From Bacteroidales bacterium (lineage in GTDB: Bacteria; Bacteroidota; Bacteroidia; Bacteroidales; UBA12077), in contig JAUWQL010000026.1 in the NCBI GenBank assembly GCA_030611105.1, forward strand, positions 1-32,729: a DNA stretch of 32,729 bases, read 5' to 3'. The translations under genes and the position numbers were made by a program. Positions 22,002-31,140 of the stretch are shown here, one piece after another. Within the stretch, counting starts at the first letter, position 1; each line of letters opens with the position of its first letter. A model generated the notes under the pieces. It ran no database searches. It was given only the letters and a program-made list of their open reading frames with translations, and was not told the origin of the DNA.

Positions 22002-23072
22002 ATGAAGAAAAAGTTTATACTGTTTATCTCAATCCTTGTTTTTACATTTCAAACAAATGCACAAGAAAATACTCTGGTCCTGGTTCATCCAACCGAATAC
22101 AATTTGAAACTTTTTACATATTTAATTGACCATGAAATAATAGATATTGATAATTTAAAAATTACAGGGGTTTATCATAAAAACGAAGTTTATGATTATA
22201 CTAAATCAGAATTGTTTTTAAAACAAAACAATTACCCTTTTATAAATCTAATAAAAGTTAGTGAAGAAATATTGCTTGAGAGTCTTTATCAAAAAAATAA
22301 TTGTACAAAAACATATCATGATCTTTTTAAAAACAGCAACGGAATATTATTTTTCGGTGGACCTGACTTACCTTCTAATATCTATGGTGAGAATATGAGT
22401 CTTTTAACCAGGATGACCGATCCTTACAGACATTATTTCGAAGCATCATTTTTATTTCATCTTTTAGGCGGCTCACAGAATTCTGAATTCATTCCCTTGT
22501 TGGAAGAAAATCCGGATTATACTGTTTATGGCATTTGTTTAGGATTGCAAACCATGAATACTGCTACAGGTGGAACAATGATCCAGGATATTCCATCAGA
22601 AATATATAATCTGAAGTATGTTGAAGAAGTTTTAAATACCAACAACAATAATCAGCACAGAAATTACAACAACAATTTATCTACTGATTCAACTTTATTC
22701 TCAGGTAATTTTCATGAAATAAAAATCAGCAATCAGAATCCTATAGTTGGAAATTATACAAAGAACCTGGAACCATTAATCTATAGCAATCACCATCAAG
22801 CCATTGAAAAGCCGGGTGAAAATTTAACTGTAATAGCAACCTCTACGGATGATAAAATTATTGAAGCCATTGCTCATACAAATTATCCAAATGTTCTTGG
22901 TATTCAATTTCATCCTGAAGGAACCTATTTACATAATCCTGAAATGAAATACAGAAAAGTAACTTCCGACACGTTAATTTCAGGGAAACAAATGTTGTTA
23001 AATCATGAAAGCTATCAATTTCATCTGGAACTTTGGAAAACTTTTTCTAAAAAGATTAATTCTCTTAAATAA
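22002..23072 (+). CDS. Secreted class I glutamine amidotransferase-like (peptidase C26) protein
   Basis: The 356-residue protein begins with a signal peptide (1-20, cleavage after TNA). The amidotransferase fold follows, with GGPDLPSNIYGE at 119-130, the nucleophile elbow YGICLGLQTMN (C179) and the catalytic H304 and E306 in QFHPEG. SNHHQAI at 262-268 resembles the PuuD/gamma-glutamyl hydrolase group. These enzymes are normally cytoplasmic, while this one should act in the periplasm or outside. It may cleave gamma-glutamyl amide bonds. An Asn-rich stretch (212-226) is inserted before the C-terminal half. No synthetase partner is nearby. Confidence 0.78.
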   Translation: MKKKFILFISILVFTFQTNAQENTLVLVHPTEYNLKLFTYLIDHEIIDIDNLKITGVYHKNEVYDYTKSELFLKQNNYPFINLIKVSEEILLESLYQKNNCTKTYHDLFKNSNGILFFGGPDLPSNIYGENMSLLTRMTDPYRHYFEASFLFHLLGGSQNSEFIPLLEENPDYTVYGICLGLQTMNTATGGTMIQDIPSEIYNLKYVEEVLNTNNNNQHRNYNNNLSTDSTLFSGNFHEIKISNQNPIVGNYTKNLEPLIYSNHHQAIEKPGENLTVIATSTDDKIIEAIAHTNYPNVLGIQFHPEGTYLHNPEMKYRKVTSDTLISGKQMLLNHESYQFHLELWKTFSKKINSLK

Positions 23073-23191
23073 CTGTTTTATAATATAGCTGAGTTTATTA
23101 TTAAGTAAAAAAATAAATTAAACATTGAGATTTCTAATATTATTATGTAACTTGCTTTTCTAACTGTAAATATTAATTAACACATATTATT

Positions 23192-24115
23192 ATGAAAAAA
23201 AAATACCTGTTAAATTTAACCCTGGCAATATTAGTGCCTTTCTTCTTTTTTAGTTGTGAAGAAGACGTTGATCCACCACAACCGGATTTTTCTGCTACTG
23301 TATCTTCATCAACCGGTGATATTTCAATAACATTTTCTGATATATCATCTAACAGTCCTGATTCATGGCTTTGGACATTTGAAGGAGGAAATCCTTCTAC
23401 ATCAACTGAGCAAAACCCAACGGTTACATATTCTTCGCATGGGACATTCGATGTAACATTAGTTGCAACAAATGAAGGAGGAGGAAATGAAGTTGTAAAA
23501 TACGATTACATCAATGTTGTACAATTTAACAATACAACCTGGACAGAAATGGATATTACAGTTAATTCCGTAACAAAAACAATTTCTGTTGATGGTTATG
23601 TGTTTTTTGCAAATATTAATAATACATCAATGAGCTATTACGCTGAAACCTCAGGTGAAACATCAACCGGCTCACAAATAGGTTTATTATTTTATTGGGA
23701 TGAAACAATTGATCTAAGTGAGTCTAGTGCCTGGGGTCTTAGTATTAATTATAATTATGTATTTATTAATGTTACAAATTATGGATATGATGACCTTTAT
23801 CCATTCCATGTGAATTATGGTACATCCGAAGAAAGTATTGATTACATTACAATTGAAAACGACTGGGCAAAAAAATCAACTGGTTACTACGATGCTAATA
23901 ATTATATGGAGATTAGAGCCTACTTGTATTCGACTCCGAGTAGTTGGGTATATTGGATTGAAAATACACATTTCAACTTACCTGGTGAATCAAATCAAGG
24001 ACTTAATTTATATTGGGATCCCAGTAAAGATTCAAATGCAATGAATGCCACAACAGAGTTTAAAAGCATAAAAAATATAAAAGGCAAGTCTATTCAACAA
24101 ACAGGAACTAAATAA
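23192..24115 (+). CDS. PKD-domain lipoprotein
   Basis: The 307-residue protein has a lipoprotein signal ending FFFFSC (C22), followed by acidic EEDVD resembling the Bacteroidota surface-export signal. One PKD domain spans about 30-108, with the typical WLWTFEGGNPSTSTEQNP turn and GTFDVTLVATN strand. The rest (about 115-290) is beta-rich, aromatic and unassigned. PKD domains often support carbohydrate or protein binding at the surface. The C-terminal part could be a novel ligand-binding domain. The next gene is a convergent GH16 glucanase, separated by a terminator. Confidence 0.75.
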   Translation: MKKKYLLNLTLAILVPFFFFSCEEDVDPPQPDFSATVSSSTGDISITFSDISSNSPDSWLWTFEGGNPSTSTEQNPTVTYSSHGTFDVTLVATNEGGGNEVVKYDYINVVQFNNTTWTEMDITVNSVTKTISVDGYVFFANINNTSMSYYAETSGETSTGSQIGLLFYWDETIDLSESSAWGLSINYNYVFINVTNYGYDDLYPFHVNYGTSEESIDYITIENDWAKKSTGYYDANNYMEIRAYLYSTPSSWVYWIENTHFNLPGESNQGLNLYWDPSKDSNAMNATTEFKSIKNIKGKSIQQTGTK

Positions 24116-24140
24116 AATATTCTATCTATTATATTAAAAA

Positions 24141-24192
24141 GCTGTCCAAAAAGAGTAATCCTTTGCAAAAGTAATTACTCTTTTTGGACAGC
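24141..24192. terminator. Long bidirectional terminator hairpin
   Basis: A 19-bp perfect stem (GCTGTCCAAAAAGAGTAAT and its complement) with a 14-base loop lies between the convergent PKD and GH16 genes. On the minus strand TTTTTAATA follows, so it terminates the GH16 transcript and probably the opposite one too. Confidence 0.85.
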
Positions 24193-24207
24193 CTCTTTCA
24201 TTCCTAT

Positions 24208-25947
24208 TTATTTCAAAATTTGAACCTTATATTCCCAAATTTCTTTTATATTATTAATTCTAATAATATATAGACCGTTTGGTATTTCTTCTGTGTTAAT
24301 TATGATATTAGAATTATTTGAGGTAAGCCGTTTCAAAACAACACCGCTTATGTCTATTAATTCAATATTATAATTATCTTCAACTGCAAAAGATATGTTG
24401 AGTCTATCTTTTGCTGGGTTAGGATATATTTCGCATTCTGATGTAATGCTATTTATTTTATCCAAAGCCGGAATCGCTAAACTATCATTTTCTATATTAG
24501 TGCTTTTCAATATGGGTCCGCCCACACATGTAACCCATATATTTTTAGTTAGTACAGGACCACAACCAATAATATTACAATCTTTGAGTTGGAGCTTGTA
24601 CGTTCTATTATAAGCTGAAGGCATAGGATGAACTGTAACTGAATAACCAGATGGATATAATTTAACAGAACCATCATTAGGACTGATAGACCAAGAATAT
24701 GATGAAGCATTTGGTTTAATATCTGATTTATATGTAGTCCTTGGAAATACATACGTGGGTTTTTTGCTGCCTTTAAATGATGAAGAACCTATGATTGTCC
24801 CTGGACCATTAATGTAAGATGGTTTTGAAGGAACGGAAGATACAACTAGTACGTTCTTAGATGAGGAAACTTTATTCCCATTTTCTAATGTAGTAGTTAA
24901 TGATACTTTCATTATTCCATCTTCAGAAGCACGAATAGAAACTATTTCGCCTGTTTGACTATTAGAGATATTATTCCCATATATTTGTGACCAACTGTGA
25001 TTTAAATTTGGATATCCTCTTGTTTGAAAATCTTTATAACTATTTTTCACCATTTGGTCTGGTCCTGATATTGCCGGTTTAACATCTACATCTTTTTGGT
25101 AAATACGAATATAATCGATCTCAAATTTTGCCGGGAAATAATTAGCACTGCTTGGTGGTGGGCCATCATAAACATGAGCACTAGCTACAGCAAGATTAGC
25201 AGCTACCCACATTGAAACAGGATATGTGTGGTTCTCTCTTCTTAATACTTTATTATTTAAATACCATACTATCTCAGCAGGAGTCCATTTAACAGCGTAT
25301 GTATAAAATACATCATCAGCATAATCAGAATTAATTATCTGATATGGCTGAGTATCTTGTCCCCCATTAGCATGCCAATTTGTGTGTATTATATTAGGAC
25401 TTGCTCCCTCAAATTCGAAAATATCTATTTCATCATTGTTGGAACCACGACCATAAAGCCAGAAAGCAGGCCACAACCCTTTTCCCTTAGGAATTTTACA
25501 TTTAATCTCAAAATAACCATGCAAATAATTAATTGGAGTTTTAACCATTCCAGAAGTATAATTAAAAATTCGTTTATTGGGTTTACCATCAGATAATATT
25601 TCTGTATCCCCCCTCCAATCTACACGCTCATAAACTGTTTCTTTCTTAGCTACAAGACTTAGTACGCCAGATGAGAATTCAAAGTTATTCCCTCTTGAGT
25701 ACCATTCTAGCTCTTTATTTCCGATTAAATTTCTCGTTTCATCGTAAGAATCTTTCCATAAATTATAATTTAATGTAGATTCATTAAATTCATCATTAAA
25801 AACCAGATTATAACCATCCTTGTGCAATGGATTATTTACAGGAGATGTTTCAACGTAAGGAGGATGAAAACAAGAAAAAACAGAATTAACATTCAATAAT
25901 ATTAAGAATAATATCATTCCAAGATTAATAAAGTAAGACTTCCACAT
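24208..25947 (-). CDS. Secreted GH16 beta-glucanase (laminarinase-like) with type IX sorting domain
   Basis: The 579-residue protein has a signal peptide (about 1-25) and a GH16 catalytic domain (about 45-292). The active-site motif EIDIFE gives nucleophile E173, assistant D175 and acid/base E178, in the beta-bulge form usual in laminarinases. WPAFWLYG and KFEIDYIRIYQ are further family strands. Two Ig-like/PKD-type linkers (about 295-370 and 375-475) follow. The last 75 residues are a type IX secretion C-terminal domain: YPNPAKDRLNISF, then ISGVVLKRL, then EIPNGLYIIRI. The enzyme should be exported by T9SS and cut beta-1,3- or mixed-linked glucans such as algal laminarin. The exact substrate is inferred. 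It lies 16 bases after lnt, possibly cotranscribed. Confidence 0.9.
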   Translation of the reverse strand: MWKSYFINLGMILFLILLNVNSVFSCFHPPYVETSPVNNPLHKDGYNLVFNDEFNESTLNYNLWKDSYDETRNLIGNKELEWYSRGNNFEFSSGVLSLVAKKETVYERVDWRGDTEILSDGKPNKRIFNYTSGMVKTPINYLHGYFEIKCKIPKGKGLWPAFWLYGRGSNNDEIDIFEFEGASPNIIHTNWHANGGQDTQPYQIINSDYADDVFYTYAVKWTPAEIVWYLNNKVLRRENHTYPVSMWVAANLAVASAHVYDGPPPSSANYFPAKFEIDYIRIYQKDVDVKPAISGPDQMVKNSYKDFQTRGYPNLNHSWSQIYGNNISNSQTGEIVSIRASEDGIMKVSLTTTLENGNKVSSSKNVLVVSSVPSKPSYINGPGTIIGSSSFKGSKKPTYVFPRTTYKSDIKPNASSYSWSISPNDGSVKLYPSGYSVTVHPMPSAYNRTYKLQLKDCNIIGCGPVLTKNIWVTCVGGPILKSTNIENDSLAIPALDKINSITSECEIYPNPAKDRLNISFAVEDNYNIELIDISGVVLKRLTSNNSNIIINTEEIPNGLYIIRINNIKEIWEYKVQILK

Positions 25948-25963
25948 AATTCAAATTTTTAGG

Positions 25964-27577
25964 TTAAACAATTGTTTTAAAAATAAAATCAAAACTAATA
26001 TAATCAATTAATGAAATTGAAATATATACTGAAAATTTACCAATAAAATTGCCATGAATCGAATAATATGTTTTATTATCATTTACAAAAAGTGTCCCTT
26101 TTATAGCATCTGGGTTTTTAGAGGAAATGCTCTGAATTATTTCACCTTTCTGATTTATAAATCCAGAAATACCATAATTGGATGATCTCGCAATGCTTCT
26201 TCTATTTTCAATAGCCCTAATTGCTGAAAAATAATGAAATTGTTTTGAACCAAATGTATTAGCATACCAACCTTCATTAAGAATTACAAAAAGAATATTT
26301 GCCTTATTTTTCACTTTTTCTGCAGTATATTCACTAAACAATGACTCATAGCAAATAAGAGGTAAAACTACTATTGAATCAGAGGATAAAAATAGTTCAT
26401 CCTTCTTTCTGTATGTAAAATTAAAATTGCCAAGTGAACCGATTGTATTCTGAACTTTTTTAAAAATAGTTGGATAAGGCGTTCTCTCCTCAAAAGGAAC
26501 AAGCTTTTGTTTAGTATGAAAAGGAATATTTAAAGAAGTGTCTAATTGAATGGCTAAATTATATGTATAATACCAAACATTAAATTTCTCACTAAATTTC
26601 AACTCATATTTTTCAAATTTCGTCGGTAAAGCTTTTCCTGCTTTATATAATTCAAACCCTATTGCCCCTGTAATAAGTTTTACTTTTGGATATTTTTTAA
26701 TGAATTCACGAATATTTTTAATGTCCTTATTTTCTGAGAATAATTCAATCCAGTCAATATTTGGTATGGCAGTTTCCGGCCACAATATATAATCAGTAGA
26801 TGAAGTGATACAACTTTTTGTCAAATCTAAATGGTGTTGAATTTGTTGATCAACAGACAATGAATTATTATACTTCTGGGTATAGCAGCTTAAATAAGGA
26901 TGAACGATGAGAATTTCTACAGATTTACCTTGTTCCTTATAATTTTTATATATAATTGAAGATAATAGGATTGGTATGAATACTATAAAAGCAGAAATAA
27001 ATAAATTTATCAATCTATATTTATTTTTTTGCTTTATAATTATTAATGCTTCATAAAACGAGTAGTTTACTAAAAGAATCCATAGTGTTCCACCTAAAAC
27101 TCCGGTATATTCATACCATTGAATTATAAACGGATGCATTGAGAAGCAATTGCCCAATGTGTAGAAAGGCCATGCTAATTGCCATTTTTCTTGTAAATAC
27201 TCAATAGACAACCAAAATAATATTATAAATACCAAATTTGAATAAAATTTGAATTTCAATAATTTGCTGCCATAAAACGCAACAATAAAAGGTAAAGTCA
27301 ATAAAAAGGAGTTAATAAGAAAGATTATTAAACTCCCTAAAAAATTCATCTTACATATCCAATGTGTCGAACCTATGTTCCATATCAAAAAGGCAATGTA
27401 AATATAAATATAGTTTAATGCTGATAATCTTTCGGTTATAATCTTATGGTTGATATATAAAAGAGGTATTAATGCAAAGAAAATAAAATATGTAAAAGGG
27501 AGAGGTGGCCATGAAAAAAACAAAAGTAGGCCAGATATAATGCTTAAACCAATAAAAATAAATTTGTTTTTTTTCAT
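25964..27577 (-). CDS. lnt: Apolipoprotein N-acyltransferase
   Basis: Lnt adds the third acyl chain to the N-terminal cysteine of lipoproteins at the outer face of the inner membrane. From the ATG at 27577 the protein has 537 residues. About seven hydrophobic segments (roughly 5-215, with SWPPLPFTYFIFFALIPLL early) are followed by a periplasmic nitrilase-like domain with the E-K-C triad: E268 in LWPETAIP, K358 in KQKLVPFEERTPYP, and C409 in LICYESLF. A final hydrophobic stretch closes the protein. An ATG at 27619 would add a less convincing 14-residue extension. The family is sequence-diverse but all three catalytic residues are present. Confidence 0.9.
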   Translation of the reverse strand: MKKNKFIFIGLSIISGLLLFFSWPPLPFTYFIFFALIPLLYINHKIITERLSALNYIYIYIAFLIWNIGSTHWICKMNFLGSLIIFLINSFLLTLPFIVAFYGSKLLKFKFYSNLVFIILFWLSIEYLQEKWQLAWPFYTLGNCFSMHPFIIQWYEYTGVLGGTLWILLVNYSFYEALIIIKQKNKYRLINLFISAFIVFIPILLSSIIYKNYKEQGKSVEILIVHPYLSCYTQKYNNSLSVDQQIQHHLDLTKSCITSSTDYILWPETAIPNIDWIELFSENKDIKNIREFIKKYPKVKLITGAIGFELYKAGKALPTKFEKYELKFSEKFNVWYYTYNLAIQLDTSLNIPFHTKQKLVPFEERTPYPTIFKKVQNTIGSLGNFNFTYRKKDELFLSSDSIVVLPLICYESLFSEYTAEKVKNKANILFVILNEGWYANTFGSKQFHYFSAIRAIENRRSIARSSNYGISGFINQKGEIIQSISSKNPDAIKGTLFVNDNKTYYSIHGNFIGKFSVYISISLIDYISFDFIFKTIV

Positions 27578-27914
27578 CACAATCATTACCATTTTGGGAA
27601 CTACACATAGAATTATCAATAAATAATTCTTCTCATATTATTAGTCCAATTTATCTTTAGAAAAACTAATTCCATTATAAAGCCATGTAGGTTATTATAA
27701 TGGAACTAGAACGTGAGACGAAATTAATAAAAATTTAAACAAAGGCTAATAAATAACTTAAAAAGTTATTAAATTATAGCAACTTAACAGTAATACTCGA
27801 ATAATAAATTAAACAAAATACTTGTTATTATATAATTTTTAGTGGCTTTTTTATAATCCCTAGACTAATGAGCTTTTTAATGAATGCAGCTATTATTATA
27901 TTTTAAAATTTAGC
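27578..27914. other. Intergenic region between eptA-like and lnt genes
   Basis: About 337 AT-rich bases hold one clear structure, the hairpin at 27670-27705. No coding pattern is seen on either strand and no TAnnTTTG box for lnt is found. Confidence 0.5.
27670..27705 (-). terminator. Terminator downstream of the EptA-like gene
   Basis: TTCCATTATAA and TTATAATGGAA form an 11-bp perfect stem, extended by CTA/TAG after one mismatch, with a 14-base loop. On the minus strand TTAGTTTTTC follows. It lies about 210 bases past the stop at 27915. Confidence 0.6.
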
Positions 27915-29567
27915 TTATCTTTTGTCGAAATCTTTTCCATCTTCTAAAATCCTTGGACGTTTTTCATTAAATTTTTCACTAAAAATACTTCTTTCCTCGT
28001 TCAAATATAGACTTTGTATACCGCTCAAATCCATTATTGAATGAAACAAATCATCGGCAACAAAAGGTTTATTATAGTTAGAATTAACGATTTTTGCTTT
28101 ATCAGGGTTTAATTTTAAATATGTTGGTGAAAGCCATACCAAAAAAGGAATCTCGACATTAACCTTTGGCAATTCGTTAGAGTAATCGTGCCCAACTCTA
28201 TCCAATTCATCATAAACATTCTCTCCATGGTCAGATAAATATATGACAGAAGCAATATGGTTTTTTTCAGGAGAAATATTTGAATTTATGATATTTAACA
28301 AACTATCAACAATAAAATCATTGTAAAGCATAGAATTATCATATTCGGCTATAGTTTTTTCTTTTCTATTGGCTCCACTGAAAACATCGAAATCGGCAGG
28401 ATATCTTTTTGAATAGGATGAATGACTTCCCATTAAATGCAAAATGATGAACTTTTTATTAACATTTTCATTTAATACTGAAAAAAAAGGATTAAATAAT
28501 TTTGAATCGTAAGAAGTGGTTAAAGTTGCTTCAAATGATGAATTGCTTGTGATATTGACAAATTTAAAATAATCAGACTTTTTTGCAAATACAGTCACCA
28601 GATTATCCCATATTCCGATAGGAGATTGATTTGAAATCCAGTAAGTTTTAAATCCAGCAGAATGAAAAACATCTATTATGTCGATATTATTTTCGAAATT
28701 TATTTTTTGCTCTAAATTCGATTCAGAAAGAAATGACAAAACGGCATTAAGGGTGTTTGAATATGGAGAAACAACATTATTATAGACAAATAAATCATTT
28801 CTGTTTTCTAACTTTGGATTGGTTTTTCTCGAAGCTCCATATAATGACATATGTCGCCGACTGCAGGATTCTCCAATAATTAATACAAAGGTTTGTTGAC
28901 TATAACTAAAAGTAGAATTTGCATTAACTTTTCGTGGAGCAATTTCTTTCATTGCTTCCTTGTATAGGTTAATATTATCAATAAAAGAGAAAGTAACTTT
29001 TACTAGTTGAGGAACTCCTTTTCTAATAAGTCTTCCATTTATAGCATTCTCAGAAATAAAGATAACAGATGCCAGCAAAATCACTCCAATAAGGTATGGT
29101 TTAATTTTCGATTGATAACATTTGACAGAATGCCTGAAAGATAAAAAAAATAAAAAAGTGTAAGGTATCAGGATTATTAATTCTACAGAAGCTTTTAAAT
29201 TAAAAAATTCCAAAGCCTCCTGAGGATTTGTATTAGATATTACTAAAATACTTGTTATAGTTAACGGACCTTTTATTATGATCCAATGACTTATTTCAAT
29301 CATACCCATAAAGAAATATAATAAGGTAGCAAATTGGTAAATGAATCTTTTATGCAACAAAATATAAGGAAAAGTAAATAGCGGAATCCATATTAAGTTA
29401 ATGATAATATAGCGGCTATTTGATAATTCGTAATCAATGATGAATCCTATGATGATAGGGGTAAAAGCTAACAATACTAAATATGGAGGGTAGATTTCTT
29501 TTAATATTTTAATTCCTGTATAAAATTTCTTTATTTTCATTATTTCTTTTATCGAATTACTTTCCAT
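27915..29567 (-). CDS. Phosphoethanolamine transferase (EptA/sulfatase family)
   Basis: The 550-residue protein has about five N-terminal membrane helices (roughly 28-46, 53-72, 76-98, 127-146 and 156-172) and a periplasmic sulfatase-fold domain (about 220-550). The active-site loop reads IGESCSRRHMSLYGASRKTNP (split as G232-E233-S234-C235 and onward), where EptA enzymes have GETxRxxHxSLYGYxRxTxP. The usual Thr nucleophile is thus a Ser here, with Cys following. The metal-binding loop DHGENVYDE and the later VGHDY and VEIPFLVW are kept. Such enzymes transfer phosphoethanolamine from PE to lipid A or other glycans, which lowers sensitivity to cationic peptides. The acceptor is unknown. M1 and M10 are both possible starts. 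Confidence 0.85.
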   Translation of the reverse strand: MESNSIKEIMKIKKFYTGIKILKEIYPPYLVLLAFTPIIIGFIIDYELSNSRYIIINLIWIPLFTFPYILLHKRFIYQFATLLYFFMGMIEISHWIIIKGPLTITSILVISNTNPQEALEFFNLKASVELIILIPYTFLFFLSFRHSVKCYQSKIKPYLIGVILLASVIFISENAINGRLIRKGVPQLVKVTFSFIDNINLYKEAMKEIAPRKVNANSTFSYSQQTFVLIIGESCSRRHMSLYGASRKTNPKLENRNDLFVYNNVVSPYSNTLNAVLSFLSESNLEQKINFENNIDIIDVFHSAGFKTYWISNQSPIGIWDNLVTVFAKKSDYFKFVNITSNSSFEATLTTSYDSKLFNPFFSVLNENVNKKFIILHLMGSHSSYSKRYPADFDVFSGANRKEKTIAEYDNSMLYNDFIVDSLLNIINSNISPEKNHIASVIYLSDHGENVYDELDRVGHDYSNELPKVNVEIPFLVWLSPTYLKLNPDKAKIVNSNYNKPFVADDLFHSIMDLSGIQSLYLNEERSIFSEKFNEKRPRILEDGKDFDKR

Positions 29568-29710
29568 AGATTTTAATTAAAAATTCTACCTCTTAATTTA
29601 TACAAGAGGGTGTGAATAATTTTGCACAAACAGATAACTGTATTATAAATTGCATCTTTCATCAAAAATAGTTAAAAATTGATTTAAAAAATTACCTGCG
29701 ACAACCTTTT

Positions 29711-30937
29711 TTATTTTACTGATTTCTCTATAATCTTCAAAATTACCTGAACAGCCTTTTCCATCGATTCCAATGGAATAAATTCATACTTGCCATGGTA
29801 ATTATGCCCACCCGTAAAAATATTGGGACAAGGCAAGCCCATATAAGAAAGTCTTGCGCCATCGGTTCCTCCACGAATTGGTTTTACATCAGCTTGCACA
29901 CCAACCTCAATCATTGCCTGTTTGGCTTGTTCAACAATATAAATAACAGGCTCAACTTTCTCTTTCATATTATAGTACTGATCTTTCAATTCCAATTTTG
30001 CAACTTCCTGATTATATTTTTTATTAATTAAGGCAACAATATCCTGTATCAAAGTTTTTTTGTTTTCAAACTTCACTCTATCATGATCACGAATAATATA
30101 CTTTATTTCTGAATTTTCAACGGTTCCGTTGAATTTTACGATATGGGAAAAACCTTCGTAACCAGTTGTTAATTCCGGCCTTTGCCCAACAGGAAGCATT
30201 TCATTTAATTCAGTAGCTACCAATATAGAATTAATCATTTTACCTTTTGCATATCCCGGATGAATATTCCTACCCTGAATTTTAACGGTAGCCGAAGCTG
30301 CATTAAAGTTCTCATATTCCAGCTCACCTATTGGTCCACCATCTACAGTATAAGCATAATCAGCTCCGAATTTCTTCACATCGAAATTATCAACTCCTTT
30401 ACCGATTTCCTCATCAGGCGTAAAAGCAACTTTTATGGTTCCATGCTCAATATGCAGGTTTTTAACCAGATGTTCCATAGCTGTCATAATTTCAGCAATA
30501 CCGGCTTTATCGTCGGCTCCCAACAGTGTTTCTCCACTTGCTGTAATAATCGTTTGTCCTTTGTAATTCTTTAATTCAGGAAATTCCTTTACCGATAAGC
30601 AAACATCCAAATCTTTATTAATGATTATATTTTTACCATTGTAATTTTCAAAAATCTGTGGTTTAACATTTTCTCCGCTCATATCAGGAGCAGTATCCAT
30701 GTGAGCTAAAAATCCGATAACAGGAACTTCTTTATCGATATTTGACCGTAAAGTAGCAGTTACATATCCGTACTGATCTACTTCAACATTTTCAAGCCTC
30801 AATTCATTTAATTCTTTTTCAAGTAATCGGGCTAAATTGAATTGTTTCTGTGTGCTTGGATAAGTTTCAGAATCCTCATCCGATTGCGTATCAATTTGAA
30901 CGTATTTTAAAAATCTTTCTAATATGGAAGCTTTCAT
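29711..30937 (-). CDS. pepT: Peptidase T (tripeptide aminopeptidase)
   Basis: PepT is a cytoplasmic dizinc M20 aminopeptidase that cleaves the N-terminal residue from tripeptides. From the ATG at 30937 it has 408 residues, the family length, and starts MKASILERFLKYVQIDTQSD. Zinc ligands and catalytic residues are seen in GFLAHMDTAPD, LLGADDKAG, FTPDEEIGKG (catalytic EE) and YTVDGG. The C-terminal FTGGHNYHGKYEF contributes the last histidine. A frame back to 31066 would add 43 residues not found in the family. A -7 box sits at 31095-31102. Confidence 0.95.
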   Translation of the reverse strand: MKASILERFLKYVQIDTQSDEDSETYPSTQKQFNLARLLEKELNELRLENVEVDQYGYVTATLRSNIDKEVPVIGFLAHMDTAPDMSGENVKPQIFENYNGKNIIINKDLDVCLSVKEFPELKNYKGQTIITASGETLLGADDKAGIAEIMTAMEHLVKNLHIEHGTIKVAFTPDEEIGKGVDNFDVKKFGADYAYTVDGGPIGELEYENFNAASATVKIQGRNIHPGYAKGKMINSILVATELNEMLPVGQRPELTTGYEGFSHIVKFNGTVENSEIKYIIRDHDRVKFENKKTLIQDIVALINKKYNQEVAKLELKDQYYNMKEKVEPVIYIVEQAKQAMIEVGVQADVKPIRGGTDGARLSYMGLPCPNIFTGGHNYHGKYEFIPLESMEKAVQVILKIIEKSVK

Positions 30938-31094
30938 ATCTCTTATTATTATACCTTTTGTAGCATTTATTTGTAAAGATAAAGGAATATCATCTGATTT
31001 GGTCATATCTTGTTTTGAAAATAATATATCTTTATAATCCATAAAATAAAAATGCCGTAAGGACACTTTATCCTTTTAATAATTTTACCAAATA

Positions 31095-31102
31095 CAAAAC
31101 TA
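31095..31102 (-). promoter_or_regulatory. Candidate -7 box for pepT
   Basis: The minus strand reads TAGTTTTG, a full TAnnTTTG match. It would start a transcript near 31090, about 150 bases before the preferred pepT start. No clear -33 box is seen. Confidence 0.3.
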
Positions 31103-31140
31103 ACGCTGTCGAAGTGTGATAATTAAATATAAAATTAAAA

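Noticed and set aside
30938-31066. 43-residue N-terminal extension of peptidase T
   Set aside because: Peptidase T starts at MKASILERF in the family; the extension reads like untranslated leader.
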